Source of the DNA: DATAJX01 sp964601735 | Lineage (GTDB): Bacteria > Pseudomonadota > Alphaproteobacteria > UBA2136 > UBA6156 | Direction of reading: 5' to 3' | Assembly (NCBI GenBank): GCA_964601735.1 | Contig: CAZROO010000010.1 | Coordinates: forward strand, 1-42,134 | Length of the DNA: 42,134 nucleotides | In this document: in pieces, positions 1 through 7,027 of the stretch | How positions within the stretch are numbered: position 1 is the stretch's first letter | Layout: every line of letters begins with the position of its first letter | Program-made: the position numbers and the translations under genes | The notes under the pieces: model-generated | Told to the model about the DNA's origin: nothing | The model's database searches: none | Seen by the model: only the letters and a program-made list of their open reading frames with translations

Positions 1-118
1 TGTAGGTGCTGCTGTAGATGAGTTTACCGGCGCCGCCTGCGGGGCTGGTGCATGCAGCATGCGCGGCCACGGGCGCGCCCAGCGCTAGCACGATACCAGA
101 TACCCATAAAATCCGCAC
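1..118 (-). CDS. Exported protein, N-terminal fragment running off the left edge
   Basis: This is a partial gene of which only the first 39 codons are present. It starts at a GTG (118) preceded by an AAAGGG ribosome-binding site 7 bases upstream. The translation begins with a clear Sec signal peptide: Arg near the N-terminus, a hydrophobic core (ILWVSGIVLALGAPVAA), then AHA before a mature end starting ACTSPAGGAGKLIYSSTY. The mature start resembles small alphaproteobacterial exported domains that begin with a Cys-x-Ser-Pro-Ala-Gly motif, but that family link is from memory and the rest of the gene is missing. It lies beyond the terminator of the ribosomal locus, so it is probably a separate unit. 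Function unknown. Confidence 0.55.
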   Translation of the reverse strand, partial: MRILWVSGIVLALGAPVAAHAACTSPAGGAGKLIYSSTY

Positions 119-458
119 GTTCGCACCCTTTCCACGCAAAAGGGCTACCCAAAATCGAGTAGCCGGGTGTTCTCAACCGTACGAGGACGGCGCGATGCCT
201 TTGGGCTTGCGCCTTGGACAGAACACCGCCACCCGGCCATATGCGCCGAGTGTCTGGTCTATACACAAACAGCACCTTTCTGGCGGTGCCTGCCACCTCG
301 TCGGGGTTGAGATTCCCCACTGCGGTCATTGCATCCCGCAGCACCCCAACCATACGGCTAAGTAGTTGAGTCGGCAACCACCCCGCCCACCCAACCGGCA
401 GCGGTGTGGCACATCAGGCGCCTTGACGTACCGTGCCCCCTCCCTCTCGATAAATAAA
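119..458. other. Non-coding stretch beyond the ribosomal locus
   Basis: I see no convincing gene here. Open frames on both strands lack ribosome-binding sites and family resemblance. It holds the 5' region of the exported-protein gene at the left edge, including a short hairpin (GGCTAC ... GTAGCC, about 145-163) close to that gene's start. Confidence 0.4.
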
Positions 459-492
459 AAACGGCGCCCGCCTCTAACAGCGGGCGCCGTTT
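459..492 (-). terminator. Intrinsic terminator of the ribosomal locus/oxygenase
   Basis: A perfect 12-bp inverted repeat (AAACGGCGCCCG / CGGGCGCCGTTT) with a 10-base loop. Read on the minus strand it is followed by a run of T residues, so it is oriented to end transcription coming from the oxygenase gene and rplQ. It lies about 155 bp past the oxygenase stop codon. Confidence 0.75.
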
Positions 493-647
493 GCATGTTT
501 TCCCCTCAAATTCCAGAAACCGACAGTAAAGCGACAACTCCGCATCGCCTGCGCATCACTGCTGCGCAAACGATGCGACAGCAGAACGACAGTTTTGTGT
601 CAATTTTGAACCATTCCGCGTACAGCCTAAACCGCGCAGACGGGGTT

Positions 648-1379
648 TTAGGCCGTTTTGGCGCGCCGCCCGAAGTCGGTATGCACCGGCACCTCCGGAA
701 AAGCCAGTTGCTCGCGGGCGCGCCATTCGGGCGTCACGTAATTGAGGATGAGGGTTTTGCGGACGCCGGTAAACGGCCGTTTTTCAAAGCCGTGGAAGGT
801 GTCGTCGCCGGGCACGAACACCATAGCGGTGTTGGGCAGGCTGGGGCGGCGGCTGTGCCACTTCTTGTCGAGGTCGTACACGTCGGTGGCAAGGTCGGCG
901 TGGGCCGGGTCACGGCTCAAATATTGCAGCCAGGTCAAGGCTTTAACGCCCAGGTCGGTGTGCGGCATGTTCCAGTAGCCGTCCTGGTCGAGAGCCATTT
1001 CGAGGCGCAGGTTGCAGCCGTCAATCGGAGCATCGAAAGCCTTGGCGATGGCGTCTACAACCTCTTGATTTTGAAAGCATTGCGCCACGGCTTCGCAGAC
1101 CTCGAACTTCTCGCGGTTGGCCACGTCGATGTAGGTGCGGGTATCATTGTGCATGTCGCGCAGGCCGCTCATGCCGTGGGTATCCTGCGGCATAAAAGGC
1201 AGGTTAAGCAATTGATCCACCACATTTTCCGGCAGCATATCGGTCAGGTAAAAATGCGGGTACGGCTTGGCCACCTTGTCGAGCGCGGCCAAGCTCGCCA
1301 GCACGCTCTTCACACACCGCCCGGCCAGCGGGGTGAGGTGCAAGCTATTGATGTTACTAGCATTTTGTTGCGCGAGCAT
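648..1379 (-). CDS. 2-oxoglutarate/Fe(II)-dependent oxygenase family protein
   Basis: A 243-aa protein with the pattern of a double-stranded beta-helix oxygenase. It has an iron-binding pair H140-T-D142, a distal His at H196 (DTFHGFEKRPFTG) and an Arg at R207 (GVRKT) in the position that usually binds 2-oxoglutarate. Such enzymes hydroxylate proteins, amino acids or small molecules; the substrate cannot be read from the sequence. I start it at ATG 1379. The frame stays open to 1436, but that part is encoded by a GC hairpin (1414-1433) and is unlikely to be protein. It is the last gene before the strong terminator at 459-492 and may be co-transcribed with rplQ, which raises the possibility of a ribosome- or translation-related target (inference). 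Confidence 0.8.
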   Translation of the reverse strand: MLAQQNASNINSLHLTPLAGRCVKSVLASLAALDKVAKPYPHFYLTDMLPENVVDQLLNLPFMPQDTHGMSGLRDMHNDTRTYIDVANREKFEVCEAVAQCFQNQEVVDAIAKAFDAPIDGCNLRLEMALDQDGYWNMPHTDLGVKALTWLQYLSRDPAHADLATDVYDLDKKWHSRRPSLPNTAMVFVPGDDTFHGFEKRPFTGVRKTLILNYVTPEWRAREQLAFPEVPVHTDFGRRAKTA

Positions 1380-1413
1380 GGGGGTGGCTTTCTGTTGAAC
1401 GGGCGGAACACTA

Positions 1414-1433
1414 CGCCCCTCCGGAGAGGGGCG
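1414..1433 (-). terminator. Hairpin between rplQ and the oxygenase gene
   Basis: Perfect 8-bp stem (CGCCCCTC / GAGGGGCG) with a CGGA loop. There is no U tract, so it is more likely an mRNA-processing, stabilising or attenuating structure than a full terminator. It may lower oxygenase expression relative to L17. Confidence 0.4.
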
Positions 1434-1463
1434 CAAGACTCTATAACTTATTGAAAAACAGCG

Positions 1464-1826
1464 TTATTTAGCGCGCTTGGTGAGCTCAATAAGGCCCAGC
1501 GGCGCGTTGTCGCCAGCGCGGAAACCGGCCTTGAGCACGCGGGTGTAGCCGCCGTTAACGCCCTTGAATTGGGGGGCGACGACATCGAACAAATGCTTGA
1601 GCACGCTGGGGTTTTTTACCTGCGTGGCCACCAGGCGGCGGGCCTGGAGGGTGTTTTCGCGGGCCTTGGTGATGAGGGGCTCGACGACGCTGCGGAGGTC
1701 CTTGGCCTTGGGCAGCGTGGTGATGATTTGGCCGTGTTCAATCAATGACATAGCCAGGCCTTCGAGCAGCGCCTTACGGGCGTCGGACTTACGACCAAAT
1801 TTACGACCGGCAACACCGTGACGCAT
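1464..1826 (-). CDS. rplQ: 50S ribosomal protein L17
   Basis: A 120-aa L17 starting MRHGVAGRKFGRKSDAR, the signature beginning of the family, and of normal length. L17 binds 23S rRNA near the peptide exit tunnel. Start ATG 1826 has a ribosome-binding site (AAGGAG) a few bases upstream. rplQ normally follows rpoA within 100 bp in the alpha operon. Here 1.7 kb of opposite-strand genes separates them, and the gene has its own promoter-like sequence immediately upstream (CCCTTGACAC box at 1873-1878). The oxygenase gene follows about 85 bp downstream. Confidence 0.97.
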   Translation of the reverse strand: MRHGVAGRKFGRKSDARKALLEGLAMSLIEHGQIITTLPKAKDLRSVVEPLITKARENTLQARRLVATQVKNPSVLKHLFDVVAPQFKGVNGGYTRVLKAGFRAGDNAPLGLIELTKRAK

Positions 1827-1849
1827 GACAAATCTCCTTAATTGGGGCC

Positions 1850-1878
1850 CATATGGCGGGTTTTTGGTGGGGTGTCAA
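1850..1878 (-). promoter_or_regulatory. Candidate rplQ promoter
   Basis: Minus-strand TTGACA (1873-1878) and, after 17 bp, CATATG (1850-1855). The -35 is perfect and embedded in CCCTTGACAC, the same decamer as before rpsJ and rpmJ. The -10 is only a partial match. It lies directly upstream of rplQ, which is cut off from rpoA by inserted genes, so a dedicated promoter is expected. Confidence 0.5.
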
Positions 1879-2056
1879 GGGTTTGATGTTGGGTGTGCAG
1901 AAGTGATGCGGAGATGTCGCCCTGGTGTCGGTTTGCCGTACACTGGTGTCGATGGCAGGGCCCAAAGCGTGCGAGGGTGGCACAAAAGCGGTTCAGGATT
2001 GTCGCTCCCTGCCCCCAGAGGCCTCAAGAATGGCTGATTTCTGCCTTATGATTGAT

Positions 2057-2099
2057 GTTACAGAAATCTATTGACAAGTTTGATTATTGTAACGATAAT
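2057..2099 (+). promoter_or_regulatory. Promoter and palindromic operator of the UmuD-like gene
   Basis: A near-consensus sigma70-type promoter: TTGACA at 2071-2076, 17-bp spacer, GATAAT at 2094-2099. It is framed by an imperfect inverted repeat, GTTACAGAAATC (2057-2068) and GATTATTGTAAC (2082-2093), 10 of 12 positions matching. The right arm fills the end of the promoter spacer, so a protein bound there would block polymerase. It is not the alphaproteobacterial LexA box (GAAC-N7-GAAC). Confidence 0.65.
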
Positions 2100-2135
2100 T
2101 CACTCAAGGTTAAACGAAACGGAAGGATCGTAACA

Positions 2136-2660
2136 ATGGCTCGAGGAGGTAAACGGGGTGGCGCGGGCCGCAAGGTCGGCACCGGCCAGTATGGCGAGAG
2201 CACCGTGGTGATGCGTGTGCCCGCCAGCCGGGTACAGAACATCAAGGACATGCTGAGCAAGGACGAGGGCCTGGAACCCACCGCCCCTTTGTACGGCTCG
2301 TTCGTCCGCGCCGGGACACCGACCGCGGGCGACGAACACGTTGAGGCGGATATCAACCTACACAGCTACCTGGTAGCGAGCCCCGACGCGACGTTTTTTG
2401 TACGGGCCCAAGGCGAAAGCATGATTAACGCCGGAATTAACGATGGCGACCTGCTGGTGGTTGACCGCAGCAAGCCCGCCCTGCACGGCGCTATTGTAGT
2501 AGCCGCGGTGGACGGCGACCTGACGGTGAAACGCCTGGATACCCGGGGCGAGTTGTTGCGCCTGATGCCGGAAAACGCCCGTTTTGAACCGATTGTGGTG
2601 GGGCCGGACAACGACTGCCACATTTGGGGCGTGGTCACCAGTGTGGTGCACGAGTTTTAA
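2136..2660 (+). CDS. UmuD/LexA-type S24 self-cleaving protein with basic N-terminus
   Basis: A 174-aa peptidase S24 protein closest to UmuD. The C-terminal domain has the UmuD core FFVRAQGESMINAGINDGD with nucleophile Ser95, the general-base Lys132 (LTVKRL), and a predicted self-cleavage site Ala59-Gly60 (FVRAGTP) where UmuD has Cys-Gly. Ahead of it lies about 45 residues starting MARGGKRGGAGRK, a basic segment seen in some UmuD variants and possibly contacting DNA. Start ATG 2136 has GGAAGGA upstream. UmuD, once cleaved after RecA activation, works with UmuC as polymerase V. No umuC is nearby, so this may instead be a stand-alone SOS-type regulator. It sits opposite to and between rpoA and rplQ, with its own strong promoter overlapping a palindrome. 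Confidence 0.85.
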   Translation: MARGGKRGGAGRKVGTGQYGESTVVMRVPASRVQNIKDMLSKDEGLEPTAPLYGSFVRAGTPTAGDEHVEADINLHSYLVASPDATFFVRAQGESMINAGINDGDLLVVDRSKPALHGAIVVAAVDGDLTVKRLDTRGELLRLMPENARFEPIVVGPDNDCHIWGVVTSVVHEF

Positions 2661-2696
2661 TAACTAACTGAAAAACAAACATAAAGGAGAACGACG

Positions 2697-2855
2697 ATGG
2701 ACCATCGTAGCCACGCTATTACCAACACTATGGCCGAAACCCTGCCGGTGCTGACCTGGAACAGCATGATGGACAAGAAAAGCCGCCCGATTGGCATGTT
2801 TGAATGCATGAGCACCGGGATTTTGTGGCTTTTTGGAGAAGACAACGAAGGTTAA
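2697..2855 (+). CDS. Small protein of unknown function (52 aa)
   Basis: A 52-aa frame preceded by a good ribosome-binding site (AAAGGAGA, 7 bases from ATG 2697), 36 bp after the UmuD-like gene and on the same strand, so probably co-transcribed with it. The product is Met-rich with a tail TGILWLFGEDNEG and has one cysteine. I do not recognise a family. Position and spacing make an SOS-linked or partner role possible, but that is only inference. Confidence 0.55.
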   Translation: MDHRSHAITNTMAETLPVLTWNSMMDKKSRPIGMFECMSTGILWLFGEDNEG

Positions 2856-2891
2856 CAGGGGACAGGCGTCAGGTATCAGGAAACAGGAAGG
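2853..2891 (+). repeat. Short CAGG-rich irregular tandem repeats
   Basis: The bases between the 52-aa ORF and the four-helix-bundle gene read as irregular repeats of ACAGG/TCAGG every 6-9 bases. Similar CAGG-type tracts often precede four-helix-bundle genes in other genomes (from memory). A related ACAGG tract lies behind rplF at 12286-12318. The last unit supplies the ribosome-binding site (GGAAGG) for the downstream gene. Confidence 0.45.
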
Positions 2892-2896
2892 CGGTA

Positions 2897-3262
2897 ATGC
2901 TCTACTGGGAATTAGATGTTTATAAGAAAGCCTATCAGCTTTCGCTAGACATCCATCGTACCTCGCTCACATTTCCCAAAATAGAGCAGTACGGCGGCAT
3001 CGCCGGACAGATGCGCGAATCCAGCAAAAGCATTTGCGCCAATATAGCCGAGGGGTTGGGCCGTGTCGGCAGCAAAGGTGAAGAACGCAGGGGTTTAGTG
3101 ATTGCAATCGGCTCCTGCGAAGAAACGGTGGTCTGGTCTAACTATTGCAGAGACCTTGGGTACATCTCTCCATCACAGACAGAGCAATGGACGAATGGTT
3201 ACCGTGAAGTTGCCCGGATGCTGGTGGGGTTGATGAAGAGGCGGCTGGCTGTCGCTGCTTGA
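2897..3262 (+). CDS. Four-helix-bundle protein (23S rRNA intervening-sequence/S23 family)
   Basis: A 121-aa protein matching the S23/23S-rRNA-intervening-sequence family throughout: an early LDVYKKAYQLSLDIHRTS helix, FPKIEQYGGIAGQMRESS, the hallmark ICANIAEGLGR, then IAIGSCEETVVWSNYCRDLGYI. Members form small pentameric four-helix bundles; the relative Avd is part of diversity-generating retroelements. Their biological role when free-standing is unknown. Start ATG 2897 follows GGAAGG. There is no reverse transcriptase or template repeat nearby, so a diversity-generating retroelement is not supported. It is part of the plus-strand cluster that separates rpoA from rplQ. Confidence 0.9.
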   Translation: MLYWELDVYKKAYQLSLDIHRTSLTFPKIEQYGGIAGQMRESSKSICANIAEGLGRVGSKGEERRGLVIAIGSCEETVVWSNYCRDLGYISPSQTEQWTNGYREVARMLVGLMKRRLAVAA

Positions 3263-3283
3263 TAAGAACAAAAGGAGGATGGG

Positions 3284-3478
3284 ATGATGACGGTACGGGA
3301 CAGGCGGGTGGCGCAGTGGAAAGAGGCGCAAGCCTTGCGGATTCGGCAGGTGGAACTGCTGAGCCCGGCACCCCATACGGTGTTTGGCCTGAAAGGCGAC
3401 CTGGCCGTGGCGATGGCGGAATACCTTGAGAAAACCGCCATGCTGGAGCCCCTGCCCCCGGATGGCGAGCGCCACTGA
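3284..3478 (+). CDS. Small hypothetical protein (64 aa)
   Basis: A 64-aa frame with an excellent ribosome-binding site (AGGAGG, 3272-3277) before tandem ATGs at 3284 and 3287; the second has the better spacing. It starts 21 bp after the four-helix-bundle gene and ends before a terminator, so it is the last gene of that plus-strand cluster. The product is charged and largely helical-looking (RVAQWKEAQALRIRQVELL, then GDLAVAMAEYLEKTA). I recognise no family. Confidence 0.6.
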   Translation: MMTVRDRRVAQWKEAQALRIRQVELLSPAPHTVFGLKGDLAVAMAEYLEKTAMLEPLPPDGERH

Positions 3479-3520
3479 GTTTATGGGGGACTGCCTCCCC
3501 CACCCCTTTTGGTTGGACAT

Positions 3521-3546
3521 GAAAAAGCCCTCGGAGGGGCTTTTTC
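3521..3546. terminator. Bidirectional intrinsic terminator between the insertion cluster and rpoA
   Basis: GAAAAAGCCC / GGGCTTTTTC inverted repeat with a six-base loop; T runs result in both directions. It can end the plus-strand cluster (2136-3478) and also rpoA, which stops at 3559. It therefore cuts rpoA from rplQ at the RNA level. Confidence 0.8.
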
Positions 3547-3558
3547 GGGGCAACAAGC

Positions 3559-4581
3559 TTAGATTTGCTTGTTGAGGCGCATGGCCAGTTCTTCGATGTT
3601 TTCGGGCGGCCAGTTGTCCAGCTTCATGCCCAGGCCCAGGCCCATCTGGCCCAGCACATCCTTGATTTCGTTGAGGCTCTTGCGGCCAAAGTTCGGCGTC
3701 TTCAGCATTTCGCTTTCTCCGCGTTGAACGAGATCGCCGATGTAGACGATGTTTTCGTTCTTGAGGCAGTTGGCGCTGCGGACGGACAGTTCGAGCTCAT
3801 CAACCTTCATCAGCAGGTGCGGGTTGATGTCGATGACTTCACCCTTGCCAGCCTGTTCTTCGGCGATGTCTTCGAAGTTGATGAACACGCTCAGCTGGTC
3901 TTGCAGGATGCGAGCGGCGAAGGCCAGCGCGTCTTCCGGCGCGACCACGCCGTTGGTTTCGATATCCATGTTGAGCTTGTCGTAGTCGGTGACCTGGCCG
4001 ACGCGGGCGTCGGAGACCTTGAAGCTGACGCGGCGTACCGGGCTGTAGATGGCGTCGATGAGGATGTGACCGGGTTGGCGGCCTTCTTCGCCTTCCTTGC
4101 GGTCGGCGGCCGGGCTATAGCCCTTGCCGGTGCCGATGGTCAGTTCCATCTTGAGTTCGCCATTGCCGTTGAGGTTGGCGATGACGTGGTTGGGGTCGAC
4201 AACTTCGATGTCGTGGCCGGTTTGGATGTCGCCCGCCGTGACCGCGCCCGCGCCCTTTTTGTGCAGGGTGACGGTTTTGGGTTCGGCACTATGGCTGCGA
4301 ACGGCCATAGCCTTGAGGTTGAGGATAATTTCGGTGACGTCTTCCATCACGCCCGGCAGGGCGGAGAATTCGTGCAGCACGCCATCGATTTTGATGCCGG
4401 TGACGGCGGCGCCTTGCAGGCTGGAAAGCAGGATGCGGCGGAGCGAGTTGCCGAGGGTGTGACCGAAGCCGCGTTCGAGCGGTTCGATGGTGAAGCCGGC
4501 GTTTTTGCGGGCATCGGAACCGGCATTGAGCGCGACCTTGCTCGGTTTGATGAGTTCTTTCCAGTTGGCTTGGATTTGCAT
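3559..4581 (-). CDS. rpoA: DNA-directed RNA polymerase subunit alpha
   Basis: A 340-aa alpha subunit, normal for alphaproteobacteria. The N-terminal dimerisation domain shows the family motif EPLERGFGHTLGNSLRRILLSS near residue 35. The C-terminal domain (from about 245) includes ELSVRSANCLKNENI and TPNFGRKSLNEIKDVLGQMG, which contact UP-element DNA and regulators. It assembles the RNA polymerase core. Start ATG 4581 follows a GAAGGAGAG ribosome-binding site. It follows rpsK by about 90 bp as in the classic alpha operon, but a terminator just after it separates it from rplQ. Confidence 0.98.
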   Translation of the reverse strand: MQIQANWKELIKPSKVALNAGSDARKNAGFTIEPLERGFGHTLGNSLRRILLSSLQGAAVTGIKIDGVLHEFSALPGVMEDVTEIILNLKAMAVRSHSAEPKTVTLHKKGAGAVTAGDIQTGHDIEVVDPNHVIANLNGNGELKMELTIGTGKGYSPAADRKEGEEGRQPGHILIDAIYSPVRRVSFKVSDARVGQVTDYDKLNMDIETNGVVAPEDALAFAARILQDQLSVFINFEDIAEEQAGKGEVIDINPHLLMKVDELELSVRSANCLKNENIVYIGDLVQRGESEMLKTPNFGRKSLNEIKDVLGQMGLGLGMKLDNWPPENIEELAMRLNKQI

Positions 4582-4672
4582 GTGTCGCTCTCTCCTTCGG
4601 GTACTCGAATTAGTTAATATTCGTTTTTGGCGCCTGGGGGGCTAGCGCCGGAGCCTTAAGCGGTGGCGTGCC

Positions 4673-5107
<435 letters not shown>

Positions 5108-5127
5108 GGTGTGTGTATCCCTTTAAA

Positions 5128-5523
5128 TTACTTGGCGGCCGCGGCGGGTTTGGCACCGACGTTGCCCGGCTTGCGGGTGCCGCGCGCGCCCTTGCGGGTG
5201 CGGGCGTTGCTGTGGGTGCGTTGGCCACGGGTGGGCAGGCCACGGCGGTGACGCAGGCCACGGTAGGTGGAAATGTCCATCAGGCGCTTGATGTTGAGCG
5301 AAACCTGGCGGCGCAGGTCACCTTCGACCGCGAAATCGGCTTCGATGACGTTACGGATGCGGGAAACTTCGTCGTCGCTCAGGGTGCTGACGCGCTTTTG
5401 GCCGTCGACCTTGGCTTTTTCCAGAATCAGTTTGCTGTTGTGAGGACCAACACCGTAAATGTAGGTGAGAGCCACCCACACTTTTTTATCAGTCGGAATA
5501 TTAACACCCGCGATACGAGCCAC
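5128..5523 (-). CDS. rpsM: 30S ribosomal protein S13
   Basis: A 131-aa S13 starting MARIAGVNIPTDKKVWVALT and containing the tRNA-contacting tail motif RHRRGLPTRGQRTHSNARTRKG. S13 forms part of the 30S head and bridges to the 50S. The tail ends in an Ala/Lys-rich stretch (PGNVGAKPAAAAK), somewhat longer than usual. It is the second gene of the rpmJ-rpsM-rpsK-rpoA segment, about 30 bp after rpmJ. Confidence 0.98.
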   Translation of the reverse strand: MARIAGVNIPTDKKVWVALTYIYGVGPHNSKLILEKAKVDGQKRVSTLSDDEVSRIRNVIEADFAVEGDLRRQVSLNIKRLMDISTYRGLRHRRGLPTRGQRTHSNARTRKGARGTRKPGNVGAKPAAAAK

Positions 5524-5551
5524 GAGCTACACTCCCTTATTTATTAATAAT

Positions 5552-5719
5552 TTAGCCTTGAGTGACAGAGTACCGACCGGCCTTGCCGTTGGTACGCTTG
5601 TCGCGCATGACGATGCGGACCCGGCCCAGGAACTTGCCCGCCTTGTTGCGGCGGCGGCTCACGGTTTGCAGCTTGCGGTCCCGCTTTTTTTCGGCGGAAA
5701 TCGAAGAAATATAACGCAT
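5552..5719 (-). CDS. rpmJ: Divergent, elongated 50S ribosomal protein L36 (zinc-less type)
   Basis: A 55-aa basic protein, MRYISSISAEKKRDRKLQTV at its start and SVTQG at its end, lying exactly where rpmJ is expected between infA and rpsM. The start resembles C-minus L36 proteins (M-x-x-x-SS-x-x-x-x-KKR ... Q-x-V-x-RR), and the end resembles their terminal QG. It has no cysteines, so it cannot bind zinc as C-plus L36 does. At 55 residues it is about 14 longer than the usual 37-41, apparently from an insertion after the RRR motif (residues 22-24). I call it L36 from position plus the end motifs. An unrelated basic protein is possible but less likely. Confidence 0.65.
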   Translation of the reverse strand: MRYISSISAEKKRDRKLQTVSRRRNKAGKFLGRVRIVMRDKRTNGKAGRYSVTQG

Positions 5720-5796
5720 TGGGCCTCTACTCTAAATACCTGGGTTAACGGGTTTGTCGCGGCCTTTTATAGGGCCTTGAGACTTTTGGCAAGGGG

Positions 5797-5825
5797 TTAG
5801 GGTAAGAAAAGTGAATTTGTGTCAA
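5797..5825 (-). promoter_or_regulatory. Candidate rpmJ-segment promoter
   Basis: Minus-strand TTGACA at 5820-5825 inside the decamer CCCTTGACAC, identical to those before rplQ and rpsJ. The -10 at a 17-bp spacing (CCCTAA, 5797-5802) is poor, so the exact -10 is uncertain. A second possible -10 (TATAAA) lies nearer the gene. A promoter is needed here because a terminator and an opposite-strand gene separate rpmJ from infA. Confidence 0.4.
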
Positions 5826-6008
5826 GGGAAAGTTGTTCACATTTTCAATAACCCTAATAAGTATCTGTAATTATTATTAAATAAAAACGATTGTCCACCA
5901 CGCTTGAAAATATGACAAATTTGCCCACCTTACCTCCGAGACTGTTTAGTTCTCGACTCATCTCTATCCAAATTCACTCTAACGCCCCGTGGGGGAGGAG
6001 AAAAGACT
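5826..6008 (+). other. AT-rich divergent intergenic region between rpmJ and the ParB-like gene
   Basis: A clearly AT-rich region between two divergently oriented genes, no gene visible. It likely carries the plus-strand promoter of the ParB-like gene; one candidate is TTGTTC-N16-TAATAA at about 5833-5860. The last bases contain a GCCCC/GGGGG mini-hairpin and a strong GGAGGAG ribosome-binding site for ATG 6009. Confidence 0.4.
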
Positions 6009-7013
6009 ATGAACGAGCGTCAGAAACGCTTGAGTTCCAATACCATGTCGTCGGCAATTGATGCATTTTTGAAAAAGACCGCGCCAGCACCGCTGCCAGG
6101 CGAACCAGCAAAGACGGTGGTGACAACACCGCCGCAGTTGGCGGATTCCAAGCAGAAGACGGAGAACCTCATTATCACCCCTCCCTTGGCACAAGAGTGG
6201 CTTGATACCCGTAAGAAGGACAATTGCCGCCATTCCGAGGGAAAAATCCGGCGCTACTCCAAGGTGATGGCAGCCGGAGGATGGATGTTAACCCATCAAG
6301 GCATCGCTTTCGACCCGGAGGGAAAGCTCCATGATGGTTACCATCGGCTGCACTCCATCGTTAAAGCAAACATACCAGTGGAGATGGCAGTTACGTGGAA
6401 TGTCGACCCGGAAAGCTACAAAGTCATCGATGTTGGCTTCACACGTACGCCCGGTCATATGTTCCGGATGGCAGGCAGCACACATCCGGATACCGAAGCA
6501 GCGGCCGTCCGTCTAATGCTACGGTACAGGATTGCATTGGATAAAGGTAACATGCCGGGTGATTCGCTCACCACGGATGAATTAACTACCTATTGGGAAG
6601 ACCATGACGAGGTATCGGAAATTGCCGATGTTATTCTGTCAAAAGGTCCCAAGTGGAATCAGTTCATCCGCCCGGCTGTCGGTCTGACGCTGGCGCTTTT
6701 GGCTACAGATAGGCGCCATCCGATCAATCTCGTGAAGGAGTTTTTGCAGAGCGTTGGCCTCGGTGCCAATTTGGGGGATGGTAGCCCCATTCTGCATCTC
6801 CGAAACAAGCTGACCTCGGTGAAGTCCAAGAAGGGCGGTACCCGATTGATGGCAGAGGATTACCTAGTAATGGTAATTCGCTCCTACAATGCCTGGGTGC
6901 AGAAACGGCAACTGAAAATCATCTACGGCATCAACGTCAATGGTGAGAACAGTTTTCCGGATGTCCTTCGGTACACGCCTTCGCAACACCGGCATCCTAC
7001 CGAAGCCGCGTAA
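6009..7013 (+). CDS. ParB/DGQHR-type fold protein inserted in the spc operon
   Basis: A 334-aa protein on the strand opposite to the ribosomal genes, between infA and rpmJ. The centre follows the phage/plasmid ParB-like family pattern: a segment of the type IRRYSKVMAAGGWMLTHQGI, then FDPEGKLHDGYHRLHSI (DGYHRL at 109-114, the variant of DGQHR), then WNVDPESYKVIDVGFTRT. Relatives are common in prophages and integrative elements; ParB-fold proteins can bind DNA or nucleotides, but no activity can be assigned here. Start ATG 6009 has a strong GGAGGAG site. It ends in a bidirectional terminator. Base composition is lower in GC than its neighbours, consistent with horizontal arrival. Confidence 0.8.
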   Translation: MNERQKRLSSNTMSSAIDAFLKKTAPAPLPGEPAKTVVTTPPQLADSKQKTENLIITPPLAQEWLDTRKKDNCRHSEGKIRRYSKVMAAGGWMLTHQGIAFDPEGKLHDGYHRLHSIVKANIPVEMAVTWNVDPESYKVIDVGFTRTPGHMFRMAGSTHPDTEAAAVRLMLRYRIALDKGNMPGDSLTTDELTTYWEDHDEVSEIADVILSKGPKWNQFIRPAVGLTLALLATDRRHPINLVKEFLQSVGLGANLGDGSPILHLRNKLTSVKSKKGGTRLMAEDYLVMVIRSYNAWVQKRQLKIIYGINVNGENSFPDVLRYTPSQHRHPTEAA

Positions 7014-7027
7014 CGACAAAATATGCC

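Noticed and set aside
24..377. Minus-strand 117-aa frame at the left edge
   Set aside because: It overlaps, in another frame, the start with a good signal peptide and ribosome-binding site (GTG 118); the composition is Arg/Pro/Cys noise.
366..1454. Long plus-strand frame over the left edge and oxygenase gene
   Set aside because: It is the antisense of the oxygenase, whose catalytic motifs are clear; no ribosome-binding site or family resemblance.
2057..2099. LexA box controlling the UmuD-like gene
   Set aside because: Neither GAAC-N7-GAAC nor CTGT-N8-ACAG is present; the palindrome there has another sequence.
2897..3262. Diversity-generating retroelement (four-helix-bundle protein as Avd)
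   Set aside because: No reverse transcriptase, template repeat or variable repeat in the window; the protein is of the free-standing S23 type.
3565..4617. Plus-strand 350-aa frame opposite rpoA
   Set aside because: Antisense shadow of rpoA produced by strong codon bias.
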